Assembly: GCA_002335385.1 (NCBI GenBank)
Contig: DCVK01000001.1
Span: forward strand, 1 to 63,776
Direction: 5' to 3'
DNA length: 63,776 nucleotides
DNA from: Candidatus Aminicenantes bacterium UBA2190
Lineage (GTDB): Bacteria; Acidobacteriota; Aminicenantia; UBA2199
Shown here piece by piece: positions 25,008 through 33,388 of this stretch. A program made the position numbers and the translations under genes. Each line of letters begins with the position of its first letter. Within the stretch, counting starts at the first letter, position 1. The notes beneath the pieces were generated by a model. The model was not told the DNA's origin. It searched no databases and saw only the letters and a program-made list of their open reading frames with translations.

Positions 25008-26723
25008 TCAGTAGGAAAGCAGGATGTGGACCTGGACCCCCAGCAGGCGCCGGTCGTGGGTGTCGCCGTTGGCGGCGAAATAAGGGCAGTGCGAGCGCTG
25101 GCTCTTGATGCGCAGATGGTACAGGAAGCGCCCGTCGACGCACAGCCCGGGAATATGGCTGAAGCTGACGAAGCGCACGCCGCCCGGCTCGATGAATACG
25201 GTCTGCCGCTTGTGCTCGACCTGCACCCGGGCCTGGTTGGCCAGTGGGGTGTTCTTCAGCTGGACGGTGAAGGTCCGCACCCGCAGCGGCGCCAGCAGGA
25301 ACAGCTCCAGTTCCCTGTCGGCGTTGGTCCAGAACGCGTCGGCCTCGATCGGGTGGTAGTTGTCATTGAGAAAGAACAGGGTGTAGCGGTCGCCGATCTT
25401 CTTGTTGAAGGCCCTGGGGTTGGTGTTGCTGGGCAGCGTGGAGTACTGGGTCTTTTCCGGCGGGAAGAAGCGGGCCGGGGTGGAGGTCCCCGGGAAGCGC
25501 GGGTACGCGGAATGGAACATGCCGTTCATGGCCACCGGCGCCAGGAAGATCGCCGCCGCCGCCGCCGGCACGACGGCGAGGCGGAACAGGCGCTGGCGGT
25601 AGCCGAGGAAGAAGAACATGGGGTAGACGTTCAGGAAATAGCGGTTGCCCAGCGAGCCGCCCCCCCCGAAATAATTGTCGGGCATCAGCAGGATGTAGCA
25701 GAGGATGGCCGCCACGATCCCGGCCAGCAGGAACCAGTCCTCTGCGGACTTTTTCTGGAACAGGAAAAGCAGCAGCAGGAAGACGGCGGGGAAGAAGTAG
25801 ATCAGCATGCCGGTGAAGCGGCCGAACAGGTAGTAAAAGGCGTTGTGCACGACAATGGCCGGGCTCAGATACAGCCGGCTCATGTAGGTGTCGGTGCTCA
25901 TCGGGTGGCCGCCGGCGAAGGAGAAATCCTCGCGCTCCAGGGGAAAATTGCCGTAGAACGAGCGGCGCTCCCCGCCCTGGTAGTTGAACTCACCGGTCTG
26001 GGCGTAGTTGAAGGCGAAAAGCCCCGCCAGGAAGAGGGCGCAGACCAGGCCCGTGGCGATGAGCCTCCGCCATTGCCCGCGGTAGAGGAGCAGCAGGAAC
26101 AGCACGCCCACGTGCAGCAGGTTGTTGGGCTTGGAGAAGATGGCGGCGGCGAAGAACAGCCCGGCCAGGTTCGCCCAGGCCGGTTTCTTGAATTCGTAGA
26201 AGAAGAAGAACAGCGCCGCGAAATTAACGAAGAAATTGAACAGGTCGGCGGTGATCCACCAGACATAGATGAACGTGACGCTGCCGAACAGGTACAACGC
26301 GGTGCAAAGGAAGCTCCGCCCCGGGGCGTGGTGCTGCCGCAGCAGCAGGTAGCCCAGCAGCAGCGCCAGGAAGACCATCAGCGAGTTGGCCAGCAGGATG
26401 CCGTGGCTGCCGAAAAACCTGAAGAACGGCGCCAGCGCCAGCGGGTAGACGAACGACTTGGCATAGTAGAGCCGGCCGTCCTGCGCCCGCTTCAGGAAAA
26501 GCCCCATGGGGCCGACCCGGAAGGTCTCGCGGATGCGCATGATGTCGGCGCGCGTGTATTCCAGGTCGCCGTCGCAGGCCAGGCTCTGGGCGATGGAGAA
26601 ATAGGTCGACTCGTCGGAGAAGAAGCCGCCGTTCTTGACCGTGGCCAGATCGGTCCCGAATGAAAAAAAGACCAGGAACACCAGCAGCAGGGCAAAGGAG
26701 ATGGTGACGGCCTTCGGTGTCAT
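25008..26723 (-). CDS. Polytopic membrane protein, GT-C glycosyltransferase-like
   Basis: 571 residues with about 11 TM helices in the first 400 residues and a soluble C-terminal region of about 150 residues. The first loop has FFSDESTYFSIAQSLACDGDL, which matches the DE-containing loop of the GT-C protein at 15398-17560 (GDEPHY...DGDL), so the two are distant relatives. It probably transfers a sugar or another group from a lipid carrier. ATG 26735 overlaps the -10 box, so ATG 26723, 10 nt after TATAAT, is chosen. It is divergent from the structured-RNA locus and the second PKD gene. Confidence 0.75.
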   Translation of the reverse strand: MTPKAVTISFALLLVFLVFFSFGTDLATVKNGGFFSDESTYFSIAQSLACDGDLEYTRADIMRIRETFRVGPMGLFLKRAQDGRLYYAKSFVYPLALAPFFRFFGSHGILLANSLMVFLALLLGYLLLRQHHAPGRSFLCTALYLFGSVTFIYVWWITADLFNFFVNFAALFFFFYEFKKPAWANLAGLFFAAAIFSKPNNLLHVGVLFLLLLYRGQWRRLIATGLVCALFLAGLFAFNYAQTGEFNYQGGERRSFYGNFPLEREDFSFAGGHPMSTDTYMSRLYLSPAIVVHNAFYYLFGRFTGMLIYFFPAVFLLLLFLFQKKSAEDWFLLAGIVAAILCYILLMPDNYFGGGGSLGNRYFLNVYPMFFFLGYRQRLFRLAVVPAAAAAIFLAPVAMNGMFHSAYPRFPGTSTPARFFPPEKTQYSTLPSNTNPRAFNKKIGDRYTLFFLNDNYHPIEADAFWTNADRELELFLLAPLRVRTFTVQLKNTPLANQARVQVEHKRQTVFIEPGGVRFVSFSHIPGLCVDGRFLYHLRIKSQRSHCPYFAANGDTHDRRLLGVQVHILLSY

Positions 26724-26733
26724 GGGTGCCTTC

Positions 26734-26739
26734 ATTATA
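26734..26739 (-). promoter_or_regulatory. -10 box of the GT-C-like gene at 25008-26723
   Basis: A perfect TATAAT on the minus strand, 10 nt before ATG 26723. The -35 at the expected place is weak (TTTTCC). Confidence 0.5.
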
Positions 26740-26784
26740 GCAGAATCACGGCCGAAGGAAAATGGCGCCGGCGTTTTTTTCGGC

Positions 26785-26813
26785 TTGATTTGCGGCAGGC
26801 AAAATAGTACAAT
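26785..26813 (+). promoter_or_regulatory. Promoter of a structured RNA
   Basis: TTGATT (26785-26790), 17 nt, TACAAT (26808-26813). The predicted start (about 26819-26820) coincides with the first base of the closing stem of the RNA described next. Confidence 0.6.
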
Positions 26814-26818
26814 GTCCC

Positions 26819-26923
26819 CTCACGCGGAAGTGGAGGCCCGAGGCCATCGCCGGGACCGAACGAGCCCCGGTGGCCTGCGCCGCCGGACCCCGGCGCAGCC
26901 GCGTGAGCCGGGCGCCGTTTTTT
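26819..26923 (+). ncRNA. Candidate structured small RNA or attenuator
   Basis: There is no open frame of note here. The sequence can fold into a three-way junction: P1 26819-26827 with 26899-26907 (CTCACGCGG/CCGCGTGAG, 9 bp), P2 26841-26854 with 26866-26876 (11 bp with a 3-nt bulge) and P3 26877-26882 with 26891-26896. A GCGCCG at 26912-26917 followed by six T can instead capture 26891-26896, making a terminator that excludes P3 and P1. It has its own promoter. It does not look like SRP RNA, 6S RNA, tmRNA or a tRNA, and I do not recognise a riboswitch core. It could be an independent sRNA or a switch controlling read-through into the PKD gene. Confidence 0.5.
26891..26923 (+). terminator. Terminator of the structured RNA
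   Basis: CGGCGC (26891-26896) and GCGCCG (26912-26917) form a 6-bp stem followed immediately by T6 (26918-26923). The 5' arm is shared with hairpin P3, so the two are mutually exclusive. Confidence 0.45.
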
Positions 26924-26944
26924 GTGCGCTTTCCCGGGGAAATG

Positions 26945-26953
26945 TGATATAAT
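26945..26953 (+). promoter_or_regulatory. Extended -10 promoter of the second PKD gene
   Basis: TG-A-TATAAT (26945-26953) is a perfect extended -10; no good -35 is seen at 17 nt. The leader of about 37 nt contains AGGAGG. Confidence 0.6.
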
Positions 26954-26996
26954 GAATCCTATTTAAAAAACGCATTTTACAGGAGGAACTTTGATC

Positions 26997-28844
26997 ATGA
27001 CGAAGAAGACGAGATCTTTCTGGCTTGCCGGGGCCGTGCTGGCCCTTATCAGCAGCTTTTCCCTGTTCGCCTGGGAAAAGCCCATACTGGTCGCCGGCGG
27101 CGATGGCAACCGCTACATGCGGCCGTCGGTCAAGTTCGGGCCGTCGGGGAAAGTGTTCATGGTGTATGAAAACGGCGTTGAGACGGCCGGCGGGCGCGAT
27201 GACATCCATTTGCGCACCTACGACGGCCAGAGGCTGTCGCCGGTGATCAATGTCACCCAGGGCAATCCCTACAGCCGCCGCCCCTATTATCCCGACATCG
27301 CCGTGTCCAAGGGCGAGGAACTGCACGTGGTCTGGCTGGAATACGTGCGCGGCTCCCAGAGCCTGGCCCAGTACCTGATGTACCGCTATTTCAACGGCAG
27401 CTCCTGGGGTCCGATCGAGCAGCTCCACGTCTTCAACGGTTCCGCCTGGTGCGAGGAACCCACCGTGGCCGTCGACAGCGACAACAACATCTTCGTCTCG
27501 GTCTTCAACGAAACCATCGGCCGCTGCGCCGTGGCCAGCAAGTACTTCGGCAAGAAGGCCACCGTCGATTTTCCCAACGTCCCCGGCCGCGCCAAGTACC
27601 CTTCGGTTGCCGCCGACGATAATTTCGTTCATCTCGCCTGGCAGTATCTGACCGACAGCTACACGATCATGTACACGAAGAAAAAGAACCAGGAGGGGAG
27701 CACCTGGCAGGCCGCCCTGGACTTCAAAATCACCCTGGCCCAGAAGCCGAAGATCAAGCTGAACAACGACGGCAATCCCAGTGTCGCCTTCGCCAAGAAG
27801 CTGACCGAGTCCTCGCGCAATTTCCGCCTGCGTCCCTGGGACGAGAAGCTGGGGCTGAACAACCGCACCAACGTGATCATGCTCACCACCGAGGAGTACC
27901 GCACCTATCATTATTTCTCGTTCTCCATCCAGAACAACGCCATGTTCGCCGCCTGGCAGATCGGCAGCCACAGCACCGGCGCCAACGGCGGCGTCTTTTA
28001 TTCGCAAAAGGGGCTCGGTTCCGACAAGTGGGTCATCCAGCAGGCACTGCCCGAAGCCCTGAACCCGGTCATCGTCTCCTCCAGCCAGACCTGGGACGGC
28101 AAGATCGCCGGCATCCTGTACGCCTCGGCCAACACCGCCGTCTACCTGCACCTGAGCGACAAGCTGGTGACCAACGACTTGCCCAAGGCGGTGATCAGCG
28201 CCGACAAGGAAGAGATCTTCTGGGGTGAGACGGTCAACTTCAACGGCAGTTCCAGCAGCGACAGCGACGGCTCCATCGTCAGGTACGAATGGCGCGTAAT
28301 TCCCGACAACGCCATTTTTGAAGGCGTGAGCGGCAGCTACAAGTTCGCGGGCGCCTACGGCAACGTCAAGGTGCGGCTGACCGTGATCGACGACAAGAAC
28401 GGCCGCGGCGTCGCCGAAAAGACCATCAGGGTCAACGCCCTTTATACCGCCCCCACCACCTGGTCGTGGCAGAAGATCAACACCCTGCTCTACGACCGCG
28501 AAGGCAATGTCGTCTCCTGGCAGCCCAATGCCAAGAACGATGCCGCCGGCCATACGATCGTATCGTACCGGGTCTTCCGCCGGGAAGTCGAAGGCGGCAG
28601 CGCCCAGCTCGCGGAGCCCTCGACCCTGAGAGGCACGCTGGCCGAGGTCGGTGCCGGCGACGGCGGCACCCTGGTGAAGGCGGGCGCGGCCCAGGAAGCC
28701 GGCGGCGGCTGGCTCCAGCTCGGTGAACTGACGGCCGAAAAAAGGGCCTTCGCCGATGTCAGCTCCGAGAAAGGGAAAACCTACGAATACGCGGTCGCGG
28801 CCGTGGACGACCAGGGGCGGCAGAGTCCCTACGATAATTTTTAG
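26997..28844 (+). CDS. Secreted PKD-domain protein, paralog of the 13646 gene
   Basis: 615 residues: signal peptide 1-24, a propeller-like region opening with WEKPILVAGG (compare WGKPILVAQD in the paralog), a PKD-like domain near 395-485 (SSSSDSDGSIVRYEWRV) and a C-terminal segment with SYRVFRREVEGG and YEYAVAAVDDQGRQS. About 40 residues rich in Ala and Gly are inserted before the last strand compared with the paralog. AGGAGG at 26981-26986 selects ATG 26997 over an upstream TTG. It probably decorates the cell surface or binds glycans. The next gene starts 71 nt later with its own ribosome-binding site and may be cotranscribed. Confidence 0.8.
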   Translation: MTKKTRSFWLAGAVLALISSFSLFAWEKPILVAGGDGNRYMRPSVKFGPSGKVFMVYENGVETAGGRDDIHLRTYDGQRLSPVINVTQGNPYSRRPYYPDIAVSKGEELHVVWLEYVRGSQSLAQYLMYRYFNGSSWGPIEQLHVFNGSAWCEEPTVAVDSDNNIFVSVFNETIGRCAVASKYFGKKATVDFPNVPGRAKYPSVAADDNFVHLAWQYLTDSYTIMYTKKKNQEGSTWQAALDFKITLAQKPKIKLNNDGNPSVAFAKKLTESSRNFRLRPWDEKLGLNNRTNVIMLTTEEYRTYHYFSFSIQNNAMFAAWQIGSHSTGANGGVFYSQKGLGSDKWVIQQALPEALNPVIVSSSQTWDGKIAGILYASANTAVYLHLSDKLVTNDLPKAVISADKEEIFWGETVNFNGSSSSDSDGSIVRYEWRVIPDNAIFEGVSGSYKFAGAYGNVKVRLTVIDDKNGRGVAEKTIRVNALYTAPTTWSWQKINTLLYDREGNVVSWQPNAKNDAAGHTIVSYRVFRREVEGGSAQLAEPSTLRGTLAEVGAGDGGTLVKAGAAQEAGGGWLQLGELTAEKRAFADVSSEKGKTYEYAVAAVDDQGRQSPYDNF

Positions 28845-28915
28845 CGTTTCGCCTTGTCACGCCCAGGAAGATCCTTGTGCCCATTTGCAAATACACTTTG
28901 AGTAAAGGAGCAGCG

Positions 28916-31900
28916 ATGAAGAACAAATTCTACATGGTTTGCCTTATCTTGTTGATAGCCGCCCTGGCCCTGCCCGCCCGCGCGACCGCGGTTGCAACCC
29001 AGGGAACAGAGGCAAGGAAAGTGAAGTGCCCGTCCAGGGCGCCGGTCATGGTCGAAGCGGTCCAGCCGGCCGCTTTCTCCGAGTATGTGCGGATCGCGGG
29101 ACCGGTTCGGCCCGAGCGGGTCGCCGTCGTCAGCCCCATCGCCGGCGTGGTGTCGGAGATCCGGGTCGGCGAAGGCAGCCTGGTCGACTCCGGCCAGGTG
29201 CTGGCCGTCCTGAACGCCGGCATGGACGAGAAGGTCAAGGCGCTCGAGAACGAGGCCGCGAGAAGGAAGAAGATCCTGGTCGCGCGGCAGAACTGGAAGG
29301 AGAAGAGCGAGAAGGCCATCCAGTCGGCCGAGCGCGACTACCAGGCCGCCCTGGCCCTCCTGGAGGAAGGCCGGGCACTGGCCGGACGCACCGTGCAGGC
29401 CCCCCTGGCCGGCATCGCCATCCTCAAGGCGGAATCCGGCGCCGAAGTGGCCGCGGAAGCCCTGCTGTTCGAGATCGTCGATCCCCTGCGCCTGCGCGGC
29501 GAGGCGGTCCTGGATGAGGATGCCGCCGCCCTCTTCACCGCGGGGGATGTCCTCACGGCCGAAGCCGACGGCGTGGACGGCACTCTGGAGGCGGAGATCG
29601 TCTCCGTCGCCGCCGGCCGAATCGCGTTCAGGGTGAACAACTCGCAGCGGCAGCTGCAGGAAGGCATGGTCGTCCGTTGCAAAAAACTGCAGGCCACGCA
29701 CGAGCAGGCACTCGCGGTGCCGAGCCAGGCTGTTTTCACGGACAGCCTGGGGGATTTTGTCTACATCGCCGAAAAGAAGATCGCCAAAAAGTCGTATGTC
29801 ACCGTCGCGGCCAGCGAGGCGGGCAGGACCCTGATCGAGAAGGGCCTCGCCGCCGGAAGCCAGCTCATCGTTTCCGGCTTCGAGTGCCTCAGCGACAGGA
29901 AGAAGGTCCACATCGTCAATGAAGCGCAGATGGCCGGCCAGCAGTCCCAGGCCGAGGCCAAGGCGCAAAAAGCCGCCGCGGCCGCTGAGGCCAAGGCCAG
30001 GCTGGATGCGGAAAAGCAGGCCAAGGCCCAGGCGGAGCTCGAGGCCAAGCAGGCCAAGGCGGCGGCGGCTGCCGAGCTGAAGGCCGGCAAGGAACAGGAA
30101 AAGCAGGCCAAAGCCAAGGCGGAGCGCGAGGCCAAGCAGGCCAAGGCCGAAGCGGCGCAGGCTGAAAAAGAGGAACAGCGAATGGCCAGGGCCGCCGCCA
30201 AGACCGCTGCCTGCCCGAAGAAGGTCGCCGTATTGACAGAGCTCACCCGGGCGGAAACGTTCCGTGCCTATGCGGTTCACTCGGCGCCGGCCCTGCCCGA
30301 GGCGGTCGCCGTCACCGCCGCCGACCCGGGCTGGGTGTACGACCTGCGCGCCAGCGAGGGTTCCCAGGTGCAGCAAGGCAGTGAACTGCTCACCCTGGTC
30401 GTGGGCGGCAACGAAGTGATTGCCGCCCTTAAGCTGGACGTGGCCCGCAAGGCGAAAGTGCTCTCCGACCGCCGGGAGGCGAAAGTGAGGAATGAACGGT
30501 CCATCCAGGCGGCCGAGCGCGACCTGCAGAAATCCGTGGCCTTGCTCGAGAAGGAGATCGCTCCTTTTGCCCTCCTGCTCAAGGCTCCGGTCGCCGGTGT
30601 CGTCCAGGGCATACAGGCCGTGGCCGGCGCCGATGTTTCCGCCGCCGACGTCCTGATGGAGGTCCGGACCGACAGCCAGTTGCTGGTGTCGTTGCCCCTG
30701 CCGGCGGCGGATGCCGCCCGCTTCGTCATGGATGAGACGCTCGAGGTCAGGGTCGAGGGCCTGGACCAAGCGCTGGCCGCCGCGGTCATCGCCGTGGGCG
30801 ACGACCGGGCGCTGCTGCGCCTGGACAATCACCAGGGAACGGTCCAGCCCGGGAGCCGGGCCACCGTGCGCAAGCTGAAGGCCGAGCATGCAGATGCCGT
30901 CTCCGTGCCCACCCGGGCCATCCTCAAGGACAGCCTGGGGGATTTCGTCTATGTCTTCGAAAAAAAGAAGGCCCGGAAGCTGTACGTCGGCCTCGGGGCC
31001 AGCGAGGGGGACAGGACCATGATCGCAAGGGCCCTGATGCCCGGCACCCAGGTCATTGTTTCCGGGTTCGATTGCCTCTCCGACAAGAAGAGCGTGCGCG
31101 TCGTCAGTGAGGGCGAATGGTCCCGGGAAATAACCGCGGCCAAACCCGTTGCCGGAAAAGAGGAGGCCAAGCCCGAGGCCGGGCGCGAGGAATTCATCGC
31201 CTATCTGCAGGCCAACAAGGAAGCCCTGGGATTCGAGCATTTCGAGAAGAGCGAATGGAAGGGACTGCCGGCCGTGCGCATCGTTTCCGGTCCCGAGACC
31301 CAGAAAAAGCTGCTGGATGTCATCCCGCAGTTCGCCGTCAGCAGCATGACCTTCGAGCTCGAAGGCTACCGCATCATTTCCCATATCGCCTTCAAGAAAG
31401 TGGAGGCGGCCGCCGTCGTCAGGGAAGAGAAGCGCCCGTTGCCCGTCAAGCGTGGCAAGATCGGCGTCCACGGCTCTTATTTCCAGATGTTGGGCAAGTT
31501 CTTCAAGAACGCCTACGGCGCCGCCATGATCGGCTTCGGCGGCGAGCTCTCCTTCCGTTTCACCGACAAGCTGGATCTCTGGGTCAGCGGCGGCATGGCG
31601 GGAAAGAAGGTCACGCCCGAGTGGAGCGGCGATGAGATGAAATTCAGCCTGATCCCCCTGTCGGGAGCCGTTCGCTATTATCTGGCGGAAAAAGGCAAGC
31701 TGAGCCCGTTCGCCGGCGCCGGGATCAATGTGTACCTGGTCAAGGATTCCAGCCCCACCGGAGAGATCGATACCACGGCCATCGGCCCGCATGTCCTGGG
31801 CGGCTTCTACTACCGGCTGGGGGGCAAGCTCCAGGGCTCGCTGCTGGCCAAGTTCAACCTGATCAGCAAGGACGTGGTCCCCGAATCCGACCTGGACGCC

Positions 31901-31954
31901 AAGATGGACCTGAGCGGACTGGAACTCATGCTGGGCCTGTCCTACTCGTTCTAA
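28916..31954 (+). CDS. Tandem membrane-fusion-protein-like modules fused to a C-terminal outer-membrane barrel
   Basis: 1012-residue exported protein with a signal peptide (1-23). Two successive modules resemble periplasmic adaptor proteins of efflux pumps: each has two biotinyl-lipoyl half-motifs (VVSPIAGVVSEIRVGEG and VQAPLAGIAIL; VTAADPGWVYDLRASEG and LKAPVAGVVQGI), a short helical hairpin between the halves, and a barrel part ending in SGFECLSDRKKV or SGFDCLSDKKSV. They are joined by about 90 residues rich in Ala, Lys, Glu and Gln, a likely coiled coil (338-427). Then come a small unrecognised domain (758-840) and a barrel-like segment (846-1012) ending SYSF. No transporter or TolC gene is adjacent. 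GGAG lies 5 nt before ATG 28916. A terminator follows. Function unknown. Confidence 0.75.
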   Translation: MKNKFYMVCLILLIAALALPARATAVATQGTEARKVKCPSRAPVMVEAVQPAAFSEYVRIAGPVRPERVAVVSPIAGVVSEIRVGEGSLVDSGQVLAVLNAGMDEKVKALENEAARRKKILVARQNWKEKSEKAIQSAERDYQAALALLEEGRALAGRTVQAPLAGIAILKAESGAEVAAEALLFEIVDPLRLRGEAVLDEDAAALFTAGDVLTAEADGVDGTLEAEIVSVAAGRIAFRVNNSQRQLQEGMVVRCKKLQATHEQALAVPSQAVFTDSLGDFVYIAEKKIAKKSYVTVAASEAGRTLIEKGLAAGSQLIVSGFECLSDRKKVHIVNEAQMAGQQSQAEAKAQKAAAAAEAKARLDAEKQAKAQAELEAKQAKAAAAAELKAGKEQEKQAKAKAEREAKQAKAEAAQAEKEEQRMARAAAKTAACPKKVAVLTELTRAETFRAYAVHSAPALPEAVAVTAADPGWVYDLRASEGSQVQQGSELLTLVVGGNEVIAALKLDVARKAKVLSDRREAKVRNERSIQAAERDLQKSVALLEKEIAPFALLLKAPVAGVVQGIQAVAGADVSAADVLMEVRTDSQLLVSLPLPAADAARFVMDETLEVRVEGLDQALAAAVIAVGDDRALLRLDNHQGTVQPGSRATVRKLKAEHADAVSVPTRAILKDSLGDFVYVFEKKKARKLYVGLGASEGDRTMIARALMPGTQVIVSGFDCLSDKKSVRVVSEGEWSREITAAKPVAGKEEAKPEAGREEFIAYLQANKEALGFEHFEKSEWKGLPAVRIVSGPETQKKLLDVIPQFAVSSMTFELEGYRIISHIAFKKVEAAAVVREEKRPLPVKRGKIGVHGSYFQMLGKFFKNAYGAAMIGFGGELSFRFTDKLDLWVSGGMAGKKVTPEWSGDEMKFSLIPLSGAVRYYLAEKGKLSPFAGAGINVYLVKDSSPTGEIDTTAIGPHVLGGFYYRLGGKLQGSLLAKFNLISKDVVPESDLDAKMDLSGLELMLGLSYSF

Positions 31955-31975
31955 GCCAGACTCGCTATACGAATC

Positions 31976-32007
31976 AGCAGCCCGGCCTTCCGGGCTGCTT
32001 TTTTTTT
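31976..32007 (+). terminator. Intrinsic terminator
   Basis: AGCAGCCCGG (31976-31985), loop CCTT, CCGGGCTGCT (31990-31999), then eight T. A perfect 10-bp stem, 22 nt after the stop of the tandem-adaptor gene. Confidence 0.93.
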
Positions 32008-32095
32008 CTCGTGGGCAAGCGGGGTGTGCGCCGCGGATCTTGAAACCGACACGATGGCGCGGGCAAGAGAACGGACTTTGCGCCCGGGGGCGGGA

Positions 32096-33199
32096 TCAGC
32101 GCCGGGGCTTCTCCCCGGCGGCCTCCGCGTCATGGGCGTCGTAGCGGCCGCCGAAGCGCCGCAGCAACTGCTCCCGTGTCTGAGGCCCGCCTTTTTTGTC
32201 CATGAACACTTCGGTCCATCGCGGGCGGGCGGCCGGATCGGTGAGGATGGCGTACGCCCCCACGTTGCGCAGGTTTTGCTGCCCTTTTTTCATGTCCCAG
32301 ATGCCGCCGTATTTTCTGCCCAGGTGCGTACGGAACGGATGGATCTGAAACGCCTTCCAGGCGGGGGACTTGGAGACCAGCTGGCCGAGCGACCGGCCCT
32401 TGGCATTCACGGCGGAAGAGCCGCCCTTGAACAGGGTAGCGACGATGGGCATCTTGCTGTCATAGGCCCGGGCGGGGATCAGGCGCCCGTCGTCGTCGCC
32501 GCTGCCGATGGAGATATGCAGTATCGCGTCGGCGCCCATGAGTTCGAGGCAGCGGGCCGTTTCCGGGAACCACATGTCGGCGCAGATGCTCACGCCGTAC
32601 TTCACGCCGTCCAGCTCGATCAGCTCGAAGCGCTCCCCCTGCGACCAGCCCCACCATACCTGCTCGCCGAGGTTCGTGTGCACTTTGCGATATTTGCCCT
32701 TGAAAGCGCCCCGGCCGTCGATGATGAACGCCGTGTTGAAGAGCTTGCCCTGGCTGGCCTCGACCAGCCAGCAGAGGATGGGTACGCCGGTTTCGCGGGC
32801 GAGGTCCAGGTAGCGGCGGTACCAGCGCCCCGTGCCCGGAATGGCTTCGGCCATGCCGTTCATCACTTTTTCGCCGGGATAGGACCAGCCGGAAATGGCG
32901 TATTCGGGGAAGCAGATCAGGTCGGGCCGGGGCTGTGACGCCGCGGCCTGCCGCGCCAGGCCGGCGAACAGGGCGAAGTTCGCGTCCAGTCCGGGATTGC
33001 CGTCCTTGTAGTGGTTGGCCCCGGCCTGCAGCGCCACGATGGTCACGGCGCGCTGCGGATCGCGGCCGGGCAGCGGCGCCTGCGGATCCAGCGCCGGTTT
33101 GGCCTGGCCCCGCTCGCTCGTGAATCCGGGCGTGCATAGCGCCAGCCAGTACAGTGCGACCAGCCATCCCCATTTCAACCAGGTTTTTTTCGCCAGCAT
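32096..33199 (-). CDS. Exported carbon-nitrogen hydrolase (nitrilase superfamily)
   Basis: 367 residues. A hydrophobic N-terminal helix (about 9-25) acts as signal peptide or anchor, which is unusual since most nitrilase-fold enzymes are cytoplasmic. The catalytic triad is visible: Glu in CFPEYAISGW, Lys in GKYRKVH and Cys in VSICADMWFPE. It should hydrolyse an amide or transfer an acyl group in the periplasm. A promoter with -35 TTGACT lies upstream and a GAGG precedes ATG 33199 by 9 nt. It is divergent from the second sulfatase-fold gene. The substrate is unknown; it is much shorter than apolipoprotein N-acyltransferase and lacks its membrane domain. Confidence 0.88.
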   Translation of the reverse strand: MLAKKTWLKWGWLVALYWLALCTPGFTSERGQAKPALDPQAPLPGRDPQRAVTIVALQAGANHYKDGNPGLDANFALFAGLARQAAASQPRPDLICFPEYAISGWSYPGEKVMNGMAEAIPGTGRWYRRYLDLARETGVPILCWLVEASQGKLFNTAFIIDGRGAFKGKYRKVHTNLGEQVWWGWSQGERFELIELDGVKYGVSICADMWFPETARCLELMGADAILHISIGSGDDDGRLIPARAYDSKMPIVATLFKGGSSAVNAKGRSLGQLVSKSPAWKAFQIHPFRTHLGRKYGGIWDMKKGQQNLRNVGAYAILTDPAARPRWTEVFMDKKGGPQTREQLLRRFGGRYDAHDAEAAGEKPRR

Positions 33200-33222
33200 T
33201 TCGTTTCGCCTCGCCGACGGAT

Positions 33223-33251
33223 ATTGTAAGGCGGTTTACCGGTGAAGTCAA
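33223..33251 (-). promoter_or_regulatory. Promoter of the exported nitrilase gene
   Basis: Minus strand TTGACT (33251-33246), 17 nt, TACAAT (33228-33223). The -10 lies 23 nt before ATG 33199, giving a leader of about 16 nt with GAGG. Confidence 0.68.
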
Positions 33252-33350
33252 ACCAGGCGCTGGCCGCGGCTCGGGACTGATTGCCGCCGCCCGCGGCGGC
33301 CCCGGCCCGCAGTTCACCCGGAAAAGCAGGCGGGAGGCCGTTATCGGAAA

Positions 33351-33379
33351 TTGACACCAGCGGGGATATCCATTATAAT
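33351..33379 (+). promoter_or_regulatory. Consensus sigma70-type promoter of the sulfatase-fold lipoprotein gene
   Basis: A perfect TTGACA (33351-33356), 17-nt spacer and perfect TATAAT (33374-33379). The -10 ends 9 nt before ATG 33389. A second TATAAT overlaps the start codon. Confidence 0.8.
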
Positions 33380-33388
33380 CCGCGTATA

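Noticed and set aside
26819..26923. 4.5S/SRP RNA, 6S RNA, tmRNA or tRNA-Sec
   Set aside because: The SRP GGAAG-type tip, the tRNA-like half of tmRNA, the long bubble of 6S RNA and a T-arm/anticodon set are all missing; the junction form differs.
28841..31792. A 983-codon open frame antisense to the tandem-adaptor gene
   Set aside because: It mirrors the sense gene's codons in GC-rich DNA, has an Asp/Gly/His/Leu-rich composition typical of antisense frames, and has no promoter or ribosome-binding site. The sense frame has a signal peptide, domains and a terminator.
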